From assembly GCF_963675965.1 (NCBI RefSeq), contig NZ_OY780935.1:1186001-1250000 (forward strand): a stretch of DNA of 64,000 nt, read 5' to 3'. A program made the position numbers and the translations under genes. Of this stretch, positions 1-8,971 are shown piece after piece. The notes below the pieces were generated by a model. The model was given only the letters and a program-made list of their open reading frames with translations. It was not told the DNA's origin and searched no databases. Position 1 is the stretch's first letter. Each line of letters starts with the position of its first letter. Origin of the DNA: an uncultured Celeribacter sp. (GTDB lineage Bacteria > Pseudomonadota > Alphaproteobacteria > Rhodobacterales > Rhodobacteraceae).

Positions 1-122
1 GCCTGCGTGCCGCGCACAATTTCGCCGTCGTCACCCTGAGTGCGCAGCCCAATCGGCAGCGCCACGAACATGGTCATGAACCATGTCACCGCATAGAGAA
101 CGAGAGCTGATGTGATCGCCAT
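1..122 (-). CDS. DUF1467 family membrane protein (partial, N-terminal 40 residues)
   Basis: The reverse strand from 122 reads MAITSALVLYAVTWFMTMFV and continues to an ALPIGLRTQGDDGE stretch. This is the usual N-terminus of the small DUF1467 membrane proteins of alphaproteobacteria: one hydrophobic helix, then a conserved LP.GLRTQ motif. The gene runs off the window, so the second membrane segment expected in the family is not visible. It starts 11 bases after the stop of the methylmalonyl-CoA epimerase gene on the same strand and is probably co-transcribed with it. Its function is unknown. Confidence 0.8.
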   Translation of the reverse strand, partial: MAITSALVLYAVTWFMTMFVALPIGLRTQGDDGEIVRGTQ

Positions 123-133
123 CGAAACCGCCC

Positions 134-538
134 TCAGACCTGTTCCAGCTCGATCAGGCAGCCATTGAAGTCTTTCGGGTGCAGGAACAGAACCGGTTTG
201 CCATGCGCGCCGATCTTGGGCTCGCCATCCCCAAGCACCCGCGCGCCTTCTGATTTCAGCTTATCCCGCGCGGCCAGAATATCGTCGACCTCATAGCACA
301 TATGATGGATGCCGCCCGCAGGGTTTTTGGCAAGAAACCCGTTGATCGGAGAGTCCTCACCCAGAGGATAGAGAAGTTCGATCTTGGTGTTCGGCAGCTC
401 GATGAAAACGACGGTCACTCCGTGATCAGGTTCGTCCTGCGGCGGGTTCACCTTTGCGCCCAATGTGTTGGCATATTGCGCCGATGCGGCCTCAAGGTCC
501 GGCACGGCAATGGCAACATGGTTCAGACGTCCGATCAT
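134..538 (-). CDS. mce: Methylmalonyl-CoA epimerase
   Basis: This 134-residue single-domain VOC (glyoxalase-fold) protein is the usual length for methylmalonyl-CoA epimerase. The enzyme interconverts the 2S and 2R forms of methylmalonyl-CoA in propionyl-CoA breakdown. Visible features are the opening RLNHVAIAVPDLE with metal-ligand His7, the GGIHHMCYEV segment (His78/His79), and the C-terminal LIELEQV with Glu130 as the likely last metal ligand. The start at 538 is preceded by a strong GGAGGAG ribosome site. A longer in-frame extension upstream is not homologous to the family. The DUF1467 gene follows 11 bases downstream. Another VOC-type activity is possible but less likely. Confidence 0.9.
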   Translation of the reverse strand: MIGRLNHVAIAVPDLEAASAQYANTLGAKVNPPQDEPDHGVTVVFIELPNTKIELLYPLGEDSPINGFLAKNPAGGIHHMCYEVDDILAARDKLKSEGARVLGDGEPKIGAHGKPVLFLHPKDFNGCLIELEQV

Positions 539-676
539 CTTTGGTCTCCTCCTGCGGTCAAACATTCTGGGCAGAGTTATCGCGCGCCCCCAGCCCCGGA
601 GCAAGACCAAAGGCCCCAGCCCCCGCTGTGACGCTAAGACGCGCCGCAGCACTGGCCCCAAAGACGAAGAGGCCAA

Positions 677-709
677 AAGACAACAGGCGCGGAGTTGCCC
701 CCGCGCCTG
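677..709 (-). terminator. Rho-independent terminator downstream of aspS
   Basis: Plus-strand bases 684-692 and 701-709 form a perfect 9-bp stem (caggcgcgg / ccgcgcctg) with an 8-base loop. On the minus strand it is followed by a T-rich run (TTGTCTTTT). It lies between the aspS stop and the mce start and should separate the two transcripts. Confidence 0.6.
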
Positions 710-766
710 AGTTCATCTTGGTCTGCATTCATCTGGCGTGTCTGCCGCCTGCAGGCAGCGTGACAC

Positions 767-2560
767 TCAGTCTTCGACCGGGATCACCCGCAGGTTCAGT
801 TCCCGCAGCTGTTCATTGGTCGGTTCCGACGGGGCGCCCATCATCAGGTCTTCGGCGCGCTGGTTCATCGGGAAGAGGATCACTTCGCGGATGTTGTCCT
901 CATCTGCCAGCAACATCACGGCGCGGTCGATCCCCAGAGCGCAGCCACCGTGCGGCGGGGCGCCGTATTGGAAGGCGTTGACCATACCGCCAAAGCGTTT
1001 CTCGACCTCATCCTTGCCATAGCCAGCGATCTCGAAGGCTTTGAACATGATCTCCGGCTTGTGGTTCCGGATTGCGCCGGACACCAGTTCATAGCCGTTA
1101 CAAGCGAGGTCGTACTGGTTGCCCAGAACCTTGAGCGGATCGCCCATCAGCGCGTCCATTCCACCCTGCGGCATGGAGAACGGGTTGTGTTCAAAGTCGA
1201 TCTTGCCGGTCTCTTCGTCCTGTTCGTAGATCGGGAAATCCACGATCCAGGCGAATTTGAACGCATCGCGCCAGTTCTCGTCCTCGGGCGCTTTTGGCGT
1301 CTCTTCCCAGATCACGGTGCGGGCCTTGCCCGCCACACGCTCAAAGGACTTCGGCTTGCCGCCCAGGAAGAAGGCCGCATCGCCCACTTCAAGACCCAAC
1401 TGCTGACGGATCGCCTCGGTGCGTTCCGGGCCGATGTTTTTGGCGAGCGGACCGGCGGCTTCCATACCGTCGCCCTGATCGCGCCAGAAGATATAGCCCA
1501 TCCCCGGCAGGCCCTCTTGTTGGGCGAATTTGTTCATCCGGTCGCAGAATTTGCGCGAACCGCCTTTGGGCGCCGGGATGGCGCGCACTTCGTTGCCCTC
1601 CTGTTCGAGGAGCTTGGCGAAGATCGCAAAGCCGGAGCCGCGGAAATGTTCAGACACGTCCTGCATCTTGATCGGGTTGCGCAGGTCGGGTTTGTCGGTG
1701 CCATACCAGAGCGCGGCGTCACGGTAGGAAATCTGCGGCCAGTCGCGGTTCGATTTCCGGCCCTTGCCGAATTTGTCGAACATATCGGCGATCACCGGCT
1801 CCATCGTGTCAAAGATGTCCTGCTGCGTGACAAAGGACATTTCCATGTCGAGTTGGTAGAAGTCAGTCGGACTGCGGTCAGCGCGCGGGTCTTCATCGCG
1901 GAAACACGGCGCGATCTGGAAGTATTTGTCGAAGCCCGACACCATCAGCAGCTGTTTGAACTGCTGAGGGGCCTGCGGCAGGGCGTAGAACTTGCCCGGG
2001 TGCAGACGCGACGGCACGAGGAAGTCACGCGCGCCTTCAGGGGAGGAGGCGGTGATGATCGGCGTCTGGAATTCGTTGAACCCCTGCCCCCACATGCGCT
2101 GGCGCAGGTCGGCGACAACCTGAGACCGCAGAATCATGTTGTTCTGCATCGCCTCACGACGAAGGTCGAGATAGCGGTATTTCAGGCGGGTTTCTTCCGG
2201 ATATTCCTGATCGCCAAAGACCATCAGCGGCAGTTCGGCAGAGGACCCCAGCACCTCAAGATCGCGCACGAAAACTTCGACCTCGCCGGTCGGCAGTTTT
2301 GGGTTCACAAGGCTTTCGTCGCGGGCCTTCACGGTGCCGTCGATGCGGATACACCATTCGGAGCGCACCTTTTCCATCTCGGAAAACACCGGGCTGTCCG
2401 GATCGCACAGAACCTGCGTCACACCATAGTGGTCGCGCAGGTCGATAAAGAGGATACCGCCATGGTCGCGGATGCGATGCACCCAGCCTGACAGGCGGAC
2501 GCTGTCGCCCACATTGGATTTGTTCAACTCGGCGCAGGTATGGCTGCGGTAGACGTGCAT
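767..2560 (-). CDS. aspS: Aspartyl-tRNA synthetase, probably non-discriminating
   Basis: This 597-residue bacterial-type class II synthetase charges tRNA with aspartate. The N-terminal OB-fold contains SGWVHRIRDHGG. The catalytic core shows the motif 2 region FRDEDPRADRSPTDFYQLD, the ALPQAPQQFKQLLM segment, and motif 3 GGCALGIDRAVMLL near the C-terminus. The bacterial insertion domain lies between about residues 290 and 420. His33 in RDHGG matches the histidine that marks non-discriminating AspRS enzymes, which also make Asp-tRNA(Asn) for GatCAB amidation; discriminating enzymes carry Leu there. The start at 2560 (MHVYRSHTC) fits the family; 26 upstream in-frame residues are unrelated. The gene stands alone and diverges from carB. 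Confidence 0.97.
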   Translation of the reverse strand: MHVYRSHTCAELNKSNVGDSVRLSGWVHRIRDHGGILFIDLRDHYGVTQVLCDPDSPVFSEMEKVRSEWCIRIDGTVKARDESLVNPKLPTGEVEVFVRDLEVLGSSAELPLMVFGDQEYPEETRLKYRYLDLRREAMQNNMILRSQVVADLRQRMWGQGFNEFQTPIITASSPEGARDFLVPSRLHPGKFYALPQAPQQFKQLLMVSGFDKYFQIAPCFRDEDPRADRSPTDFYQLDMEMSFVTQQDIFDTMEPVIADMFDKFGKGRKSNRDWPQISYRDAALWYGTDKPDLRNPIKMQDVSEHFRGSGFAIFAKLLEQEGNEVRAIPAPKGGSRKFCDRMNKFAQQEGLPGMGYIFWRDQGDGMEAAGPLAKNIGPERTEAIRQQLGLEVGDAAFFLGGKPKSFERVAGKARTVIWEETPKAPEDENWRDAFKFAWIVDFPIYEQDEETGKIDFEHNPFSMPQGGMDALMGDPLKVLGNQYDLACNGYELVSGAIRNHKPEIMFKAFEIAGYGKDEVEKRFGGMVNAFQYGAPPHGGCALGIDRAVMLLADEDNIREVILFPMNQRAEDLMMGAPSEPTNEQLRELNLRVIPVED

Positions 2561-2934
2561 GGTCAGATCCCTCGGATGGTGGGCGTGTATGTCATTCGAC
2601 GCTCGCGCTGATACACTCGCCTGAGCGCAGAAAGTCAAGCCTTGCCCCGGACGGAGCCGCCCGGAAGCGCGAAATCTCGATCAAACTCGGTGAAAAAGGC
2701 GCAATGACCGAGGAATCACCCCGCCCCGGACCAGCTGAATTCCCCAAGGGCAGCGTCTCAGCTCTGCCGCCGCAAGCTTCCCTCTCTCTGTCGCGGCCAC
2801 GATCGGGGCAGATTCCCCGATTTTCCCGCCCCAAAGGACTTGCACCCGCTTGTCGCATAGCTATAACCCACGACAATTTGCGCCCGTCCTGCTACAGGAC
2901 CTGCGACTGCTGCTCATAACATCCGGGGTCTGCC
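2561..2934. other. Intergenic region between divergent aspS and carB
   Basis: This 374-base gap separates two divergent genes. No convincing coding sequence was seen. It carries a plausible sigma-70 promoter for carB at 2840-2867 and must also hold the aspS promoter. No riboswitch or attenuator was recognised. Confidence 0.6.
2840..2867 (+). promoter_or_regulatory. Predicted sigma-70 promoter of carB
   Basis: TTGCAC (2840-2845) and TATAAC (2862-2867) are separated by 16 bases, about 70 bases before the carB start. The elements match the -35 and -10 consensus at four and five of six positions. This is a motif reading only. Confidence 0.5.
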
Positions 2935-5900
2935 ATGCCGAAGAGAACCGATATTTCCTCCATCATGATCATTGGTGCGGGGCCGATCATCATCGGACAG
3001 GCCTGTGAGTTCGACTACTCCGGCGCCCAAGCCTGTAAAGCGCTGCGCGAAGAGGGCTACCGGGTCATCCTGGTCAACTCCAACCCCGCCACGATCATGA
3101 CCGATCCGGAGATGGCCGACGCCACCTATATCGAGCCGATCACCCCCGAGGTGGTCGCCAAGATCATCGCCAAGGAAAAGCCCGACGCGCTTTTGCCGAC
3201 CATGGGCGGGCAAACCGGCCTCAACACCGCATTGAAGCTGGACGAGCTGGGCGTTCTGGCCGAACACAACGTCGAACTGATCGGCGCCAAGCGCGAAGCC
3301 ATCGAAATGGCCGAGGACCGCAAGCTGTTCCGCGAAGCAATGGACCGTCTGGGCATCGAAAACCCCAAGGCCGACATCGTGGCTGCACCCAAGCTCGACA
3401 ACGGCAAATACGACATTGGCGCGGGCATGAAAATCGCTATGGACGCGCTGGAGCACATTGGTCTTCCGGCGATCATCCGCCCGGCCTTTACCCTGGGCGG
3501 CACCGGCGGTGGCGTGGCTTACAACCGCGACGATTACGAAAAGATCTGCCGCTCTGGTCTGGAGGCCTCTCCGGTGGCGCAGATCCTCGTCGATGAATCG
3601 CTGCTGGGCTGGAAAGAATATGAGATGGAGGTCGTGCGCGACACCGCCGACAACGCCATCATCGTCTGCTCCATCGAAAACGTTGACCCGATGGGCGTGC
3701 ACACCGGTGACTCGGTCACCGTGGCCCCGGCCCTGACGCTGACCGACAAAGAATATCAGTTGATGCGGACCCATTCGATCAACGTGCTGCGTGAGATCGG
3801 TGTGGAAACCGGCGGTTCCAACGTGCAATGGGCGGTGAACCCCGCCGATGGGCGCATGGTCGTGATCGAAATGAATCCGCGCGTGTCGCGGTCTTCGGCG
3901 CTGGCCTCCAAGGCGACCGGCTTCCCGATCGCCAAGATCGCCGCGAAGCTTGCGGTCGGCTACACGCTCGACGAACTGGACAACGACATCACCAAGGTGA
4001 CCCCGGCCTCGTTCGAGCCGACCATCGACTATGTCGTCACCAAGATCCCGAAATTCGCCTTTGAGAAATTCCCCGGTGCCAAACCCGAGTTGACCACCGC
4101 GATGAAATCCGTGGGCGAAGCCATGGCGATTGGCCGGACCTTCCATGAATCCATGCAAAAGGCGCTCAGCTCCATGGAATCCGGGCTGACGGGCTTTGAT
4201 GAAATCGAACTGGAAGACATGCCGAAACCGGCGCAGATCGTCGAGGCCGATGGCGCGGACGATACGCTGCCGCGGATCTTCCTTGGAGCAGATGCCGCGG
4301 CCCAGCAAAAGATCGATAAGACGCTGACGCGCGAACTGGCCCGCGCCACCCCGGATCGTTTGCGGGTGATTGCACAGGCCATGCGCTTTGGCTTCACCGA
4401 TGAAGAAATCCAGGAGATCAACAGTTTTGATCCGTGGTTCCTGGCCCGTATCCGCGAAATCCTCGTGGCCGAGGCCGAGGTGCGCAAAGACGGGCTGCCG
4501 GTCACCGAAGAAGGCCTGCGCCACCTCAAAATGATGGGCTTCACCGACGCACGTCTGGCCAAGCTCACCGGGCGTGACGAAGCCAATGTGCGCCGGGCAC
4601 GCCGTAATCTTGGCGTCACCGCCGTGTTCAAACGCATCGACACCTGCGCCGCCGAATTCGAAGCGCAGACGCCCTATATGTATTCCACCTATGAAGCCCC
4701 GATGATGGGCGAAGTGGAATGCGAAGCGCGTCCCTCGGATCGCAAAAAGGTCGTCATCCTCGGCGGCGGCCCGAACCGGATCGGCCAGGGGATCGAATTT
4801 GACTATTGCTGCTGTCATGCCTGTTTCTCGCTGACCGGTCAGGGCTACGAGACGATCATGATCAACTGCAACCCGGAGACCGTGTCGACCGACTATGACA
4901 CCTCCGATCGTCTGTATTTCGAACCGCTGACCTTCGAACATGTGATGGAAATCCTGCGCGTCGAGCAGGAGAAGGGCACGCTGCATGGCGTCATCGTCCA
5001 GTTCGGCGGCCAAACCCCGCTGAAGCTTGCGAATGCGCTGGAAGCCGAAGGCATCCCGATCCTCGGCACTTCGCCCGACGCCATCGACCTGGCCGAAGAC
5101 CGCGAGCGTTTCCAGGATCTGGTCAACCGTCTGGACCTGAAACAACCGAAGAACGGCATTGCCCATTCCGACGCTGAAGCCATTGAGATTGCCGCTGAAA
5201 TCGGCTTCCCACTGGTCATTCGCCCGTCATATGTTCTGGGCGGACGCGCGATGGAAATCGTGCGCGACATGGATGGGCTGAAACGCTACATCCGTGACGC
5301 CGTGGTCGTGTCCGGCGACAGCCCGGTTCTTCTGGACAGCTACCTGTCCGGGGCCACCGAGATCGACGTCGATGCGCTTTGCGATGGTGAAAAGGTCCAT
5401 GTGGCCGGCATCATGCAACACATCGAAGAGGCCGGCGTGCACTCCGGGGACAGCGCCTGTTCGCTGCCGCCCTACTCGCTCAAACCCGAGATCATCGAAG
5501 AGCTGAAACGCCAGACCGAAGCTCTGGCGCTGGCGCTCAATGTCGTTGGCCTGATGAACGTGCAATATGCGGTCAAAGATGACGTGATCTACCTCATTGA
5601 GGTGAACCCGCGTGCCTCGCGCACCGTGCCCTTCGTGGCCAAGGCTGTGACCAGCCCGATCGCCTCCATCGCCGCACGGCTGATGGCGGGGGAAAAGCTC
5701 GATGCCTTCGATCTGGTCGACCCGGCCAGCACCGGACGCTTTGCGGTGAAAGAGGCCGTGCTGCCCTTCGCCCGCTTCCCCGGCGTTGACACGATCCTCG
5801 GCCCGGAAATGCGCTCCACCGGCGAGGTCATGGGGTCTGATGCCAGCTTCGCCCGCGCCTTCCTCAAGGCGCAGATGGGCGCAGGCACCGACCTGCCGGA

Positions 5901-6294
5901 AAGCGGCAAAGTGTTCGTGTCGGTCAAGAACTACGACAAGAAGCCGAAAATGGTCGAGGCGATCAAAACCCTCTCCGATCTAGGCTTTGAAATCGTGGCC
6001 ACGCGCGGCACCGCCAAATTCCTCAAGGAAAACGGCGTCGCCAGCACAATCGTGAACAAGGTCTATGAGGGCCGCCCGAACATCGTCGATATGATGAAAA
6101 ACGGTGATATCGCGCTGGTTCTGAACACCACCGAAGGCAATCAAGCCGTCGAAGACAGCCGTGAAATCCGCTCGGTCGCGCTCTACGACAAGATCCCCTA
6201 TTTCACGACCGCCGCAGCCTCTCACGCTGCCGCCATGGCAATCAAGGCCCGCCTGGAAGGCGAAATCGAGGTTCTGAGCCTGCAGGACGTTTAA
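2935..6294 (+). CDS. carB: Carbamoyl-phosphate synthase large subunit
   Basis: This 1119-residue protein has the full CarB architecture. It makes carbamoyl phosphate from bicarbonate, ammonia supplied by CarA, and two ATP, for arginine and pyrimidine synthesis. It opens with MPKRTDISSIMIIGAGPIII. The first ATP-grasp half contains PAFTLGGTGGG and the second PSYVLGGRAMEIV. The allosteric oligomerisation domain lies between them and repeats the nucleotide fold near GGGPNRIGQGIEFDY. A C-terminal MGS-like domain (about residues 980-1119) includes VATRGTAKFL. It is slightly longer than E. coli CarB (1073), as is common in alphaproteobacteria. No carA is adjacent. Confidence 0.99.
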   Translation: MPKRTDISSIMIIGAGPIIIGQACEFDYSGAQACKALREEGYRVILVNSNPATIMTDPEMADATYIEPITPEVVAKIIAKEKPDALLPTMGGQTGLNTALKLDELGVLAEHNVELIGAKREAIEMAEDRKLFREAMDRLGIENPKADIVAAPKLDNGKYDIGAGMKIAMDALEHIGLPAIIRPAFTLGGTGGGVAYNRDDYEKICRSGLEASPVAQILVDESLLGWKEYEMEVVRDTADNAIIVCSIENVDPMGVHTGDSVTVAPALTLTDKEYQLMRTHSINVLREIGVETGGSNVQWAVNPADGRMVVIEMNPRVSRSSALASKATGFPIAKIAAKLAVGYTLDELDNDITKVTPASFEPTIDYVVTKIPKFAFEKFPGAKPELTTAMKSVGEAMAIGRTFHESMQKALSSMESGLTGFDEIELEDMPKPAQIVEADGADDTLPRIFLGADAAAQQKIDKTLTRELARATPDRLRVIAQAMRFGFTDEEIQEINSFDPWFLARIREILVAEAEVRKDGLPVTEEGLRHLKMMGFTDARLAKLTGRDEANVRRARRNLGVTAVFKRIDTCAAEFEAQTPYMYSTYEAPMMGEVECEARPSDRKKVVILGGGPNRIGQGIEFDYCCCHACFSLTGQGYETIMINCNPETVSTDYDTSDRLYFEPLTFEHVMEILRVEQEKGTLHGVIVQFGGQTPLKLANALEAEGIPILGTSPDAIDLAEDRERFQDLVNRLDLKQPKNGIAHSDAEAIEIAAEIGFPLVIRPSYVLGGRAMEIVRDMDGLKRYIRDAVVVSGDSPVLLDSYLSGATEIDVDALCDGEKVHVAGIMQHIEEAGVHSGDSACSLPPYSLKPEIIEELKRQTEALALALNVVGLMNVQYAVKDDVIYLIEVNPRASRTVPFVAKAVTSPIASIAARLMAGEKLDAFDLVDPASTGRFAVKEAVLPFARFPGVDTILGPEMRSTGEVMGSDASFARAFLKAQMGAGTDLPESGKVFVSVKNYDKKPKMVEAIKTLSDLGFEIVATRGTAKFLKENGVASTIVNKVYEGRPNIVDMMKNGDIALVLNTTEGNQAVEDSREIRSVALYDKIPYFTTAAASHAAAMAIKARLEGEIEVLSLQDV

Positions 6295-6330
6295 ACCCGC
6301 AGAACGCTTTAAAAGACAGAAACCTAAAGA

Positions 6331-6356
6331 ACGCCCCGCTTTTGCGGGGCGTTTTC
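6331..6356 (+). terminator. Rho-independent terminator of carB
   Basis: A 9-bp stem (acgccccgc / gcggggcgt) with a four-T loop is followed by TTTTCTT, starting 36 bases after the carB stop. Confidence 0.85.
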
Positions 6357-6667
6357 TTGTGACCAGCCTTCATGGAAAGATGAAGGCAGAATGCAATTCC
6401 CTTGACTTCTGCCCCCATCTCCCCCATTTGACGCCTATCCAACACCCCATGCTGCCGCGTGAGCAGCCGCGCCAAGGGTGCTTCAGGTGATGGATACGGG
6501 CGGTTTCCCAAGGTGAGACGCCCAAAGGTTCCCAACATCACGCAGGGGTCCGGCGGAAAGACGGGGCGGGCATGTGGCCTTCTCCGGCGACCTTTTCCGC
6601 GACCAACCGCGCCAGCCCTGTACCGGGACGGCGTTTTGCGTGTGGGATAACCCACCAAAGGACGCAT
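6357..6667. other. Intergenic region between carB terminator and helicase gene
   Basis: About 310 bases without a supportable gene. It must contain the promoter and leader of the DEAD-box helicase gene. A TTGACTT run near 6400 could be a -35 element, but I saw no matching -10. Long open frames here have no recognisable protein. Confidence 0.4.
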
Positions 6668-7984
6668 ATGACTGATTTTTCCATGCTCGGCCTCAAGCCG
6701 CGCCTGCTCAAGACCCTTGCCGAAATCGGCATCGACACCCCGACCCCGATTCAGGCCCGCGCCATTCCCGAAGTGATGAACGGTCGGGACGTGATGGGCC
6801 TGGCCCAGACCGGCACCGGCAAGACGCTTGCTTTCGGCCTGCCGCTTCTGGACATGGCGCTGAGCGCCGGGGACAAACCCAACAACCGCACAGTCCGCGC
6901 GCTCGTGCTGGCGCCGACCCGCGAACTGGTCAACCAGATTGCCGACGGGCTGTTTCCCTTCATCAAGGGCAGCCATCTGAAACTGAACCGCGTCGTGGGC
7001 GGCGTCTCGATCAACGCCCAGATCAACCGGCTGGAACGCGGCACCGACATTCTGGTGGCCACTCCGGGCCGGCTGATGGACCTGATCGACCGCAAGGCCG
7101 TACGCCTTGATGAGACCAGCTTCCTGGTGCTCGATGAAGCCGATCAGATGCTCGACATGGGCTTCATACATGCGCTGCGCAAACTCGTGCCCATGCTGGC
7201 CAAGGAACGTCAGACCATGCTGTTTTCGGCCACTATGTCGAAACAGATGAACGAGATCGCCCAAAGCTATCTCTCCGCGCCGATTCGCATCGAAGTCTCC
7301 CCTCCGGGTAAAGCGGCCGACAAGATCGACCAGGAGGTCCACTTCATCCCTCAGCCGGACAAGATGCCCCTGCTCAAAGAGCTTCTGTCGGCACATAAGG
7401 ACGAGCTGGCACTGGTTTTTTCGCGCACGAAACACGGGGCCGAACGGATGTCCAAGCAGCTGCAGCGCGACGGGTTTGCCGCCGGTGCCATCCACGGCAA
7501 CAAATCGCAGGGCCAGCGGGAACGCACCCTGAAAGAAGCCAAATCAGGCAAGATCACCGTTCTGGTCGCCACAGATGTCGCCGCGCGGGGCATCGACATT
7601 CCCGCCGTGCGCCATGTGTACAACTACGAACTGCCCAATGTGCCGGAGAACTTCGTGCACCGGATCGGGCGGACGGCCCGCGCCGGACGCGACGGCAAGG
7701 CCATTGCCTTTTGTTCGCCGACCGAACTGGGCGATTTCCGCGCCATCGAAAAGGTGATGAAACTGCGTATTCCGATCGCAACCCCAGCCTCCTGGGCCGC
7801 AGATGACGTCAAAGCGGAGCCCAAACCCAAGCCCAACAGCGGACGCCGCCGCGGCGGTCCGGGCAAAGGCGGTGCGTCGGCAGGCGGCGCACAGGGCAAG
7901 CCGCGGCGCGGCAAACCCGGTGGCGCTGGTCCCAAAGCCGCAAACAGTGGCCGTCCGGCGCGTCGTCGCCGCTCGAACGGGTAA
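6668..7984 (+). CDS. DEAD-box ATP-dependent RNA helicase (RhlE-like)
   Basis: This 438-residue RNA helicase has all core motifs: Q-motif PTPIQARAIPEV, Walker A AQTGTGKT, Ia PTRELVNQI, DEAD within VLDEADQMLD, SAT (LFSATMS), and motif VI HRIGRTARAGRDG. The last 60 residues are Gly/Arg/Lys-rich, typical of RhlE-type RNA-binding tails. Such enzymes remodel RNA in ribosome assembly or mRNA decay, often in the cold. The ATG at 6668 is preceded by AAAGGA. The frame is open further upstream but carries no homologous residues. It is monocistronic, with its own terminator. Confidence 0.95.
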   Translation: MTDFSMLGLKPRLLKTLAEIGIDTPTPIQARAIPEVMNGRDVMGLAQTGTGKTLAFGLPLLDMALSAGDKPNNRTVRALVLAPTRELVNQIADGLFPFIKGSHLKLNRVVGGVSINAQINRLERGTDILVATPGRLMDLIDRKAVRLDETSFLVLDEADQMLDMGFIHALRKLVPMLAKERQTMLFSATMSKQMNEIAQSYLSAPIRIEVSPPGKAADKIDQEVHFIPQPDKMPLLKELLSAHKDELALVFSRTKHGAERMSKQLQRDGFAAGAIHGNKSQGQRERTLKEAKSGKITVLVATDVAARGIDIPAVRHVYNYELPNVPENFVHRIGRTARAGRDGKAIAFCSPTELGDFRAIEKVMKLRIPIATPASWAADDVKAEPKPKPNSGRRRGGPGKGGASAGGAQGKPRRGKPGGAGPKAANSGRPARRRRSNG

Positions 7985-8012
7985 GTCCCGTCACGAAGCT
8001 AAGCAATATGAA

Positions 8013-8039
8013 AAAGGCGCGCTGAAAAGCGCGCCTTTT
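8013..8039 (+). terminator. Rho-independent terminator of the helicase gene
   Basis: A 10-bp stem (aaaggcgcgc / gcgcgccttt) with loop tgaaaa is followed by TTTC. It lies 29 bases after the helicase stop and may also serve the convergent gene that ends at 8080. Confidence 0.8.
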
Positions 8040-8079
8040 CTATGTCAGAGTTCGGGGTCCTCCGAACTCAAGATCGCAT

Positions 8080-8568
8080 TCAGTGCGTTTCTTGTTCCAG
8101 ATGAAGCTTCATGTTGATCAGGACCTGCTGCAGCTCCAGCGTCTCGCGCAGCAACCGTTTGGCCTCGTTGATCGTGATGATTCCATCCTCTATGGCGTCG
8201 GAATATTCCGCCATCAGCATGGCGAAACGCTGCGACAATGCAACCACATCCATGTTCACACCGCCGGTCAGATGTCCGCCGCCATGATTGCGCGTGGCGT
8301 CATACGACAGGGCCACGCCTTTCAGTTCCGCAAGCGCGGATGTGACATGCGGATAGTTTGCAGCCGCTTCGAGTTGCGCCACGGCATCCACGGGAATAAA
8401 ACGATCAGAATGTTCATCTGCCGTCGAATAGTAGCGCCCCAAAGTCGCCTTTGATTTTCCCGTCAACGCACAGGCAGCCTCAAGACCGACGTCTTTGACC
8501 AAGGCTTCCGTATGCTTCTTCAAATACTTCCCAGCTGAATTCACTGAACCCACTCCAATATGCGACAT
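8080..8568 (-). CDS. Small conserved protein, possibly phage CII-like regulator
   Basis: This 162-residue protein begins MSHIGVGSVNSAGKYLKKHT, preceded by GAGGGGC. An N-terminal helical part resembles a helix-turn-helix (ALVKDVGLEAACALTGKSKATLGRYYS, about residues 20-46). The C-terminal helices contain INEAKRLLRETLELQQVLINMKLHL. The layout recalls phage CII-type regulatory proteins, where an early helix-turn-helix is followed by helical oligomerisation segments. I cannot confirm this without a search. No other phage genes are nearby, so it may be a domesticated regulator. An alternative start at 8631 (MSDTFRQF) lacks a clear ribosome site. Confidence 0.6.
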   Translation of the reverse strand: MSHIGVGSVNSAGKYLKKHTEALVKDVGLEAACALTGKSKATLGRYYSTADEHSDRFIPVDAVAQLEAAANYPHVTSALAELKGVALSYDATRNHGGGHLTGGVNMDVVALSQRFAMLMAEYSDAIEDGIITINEAKRLLRETLELQQVLINMKLHLEQETH

Positions 8569-8971
8569 GCCCCTCGCAATGGGGAATTCACTCCACCATT
8601 TCCCATTAAATTGACGAAATGTGTCTGACATACAAGTAACTACTCGCCGATCGTATTTTTCGATGCGAATCCGGTGCAGCAATGCATCGGCTAGGGTGGA
8701 AACGTTTTAGATGAGGCTCGACGCGTAACGAGTGATCTGCTGACTCCCTCATCCCCATGCCCATCCCGGGCGTGTCAGCATTCAGGTATTGTCTTGGTCA
8801 TTGCCGTCTTCACGTTTCCACCCGCCATATTTCCGCCACCTCGGAAAGCGCGCCGGGAAAATGCTGCAGACACAACCCGACCTTCGCATTTTGCACATCT
8901 CCTGCAATCGCAGATTGCGCATGGCCAAACATGCTTGATCCACAAGCAAGAATTGGGCACTACGCGTAGTC
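8569..8971. other. Intergenic region upstream of tdk
   Basis: About 400 bases between divergent genes (290 if the minus-strand gene starts at its first ATG). I saw no gene. A perfect 12-bp palindrome ACTACGCGTAGT (8959-8970) sits one base before the tdk start codon, where a Shine-Dalgarno sequence would be expected; no clear ribosome site is visible. Confidence 0.4.

Noticed and set aside
2914..5166. A 750-codon open frame antisense to carB, and similar long antisense frames over aspS, clpA, atpA and groEL.
   Set aside because: They are shadows of GC-rich coding sequence, rich in His, Arg and Gly, with no recognised domains, and the opposite strand holds clear genes.
8959..8970. The 12-bp palindrome before tdk as a regulatory operator.
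   Set aside because: It is short, contains a common restriction-type core (ACGCGT), and no second copy was seen; recorded only as part of the intergenic description.
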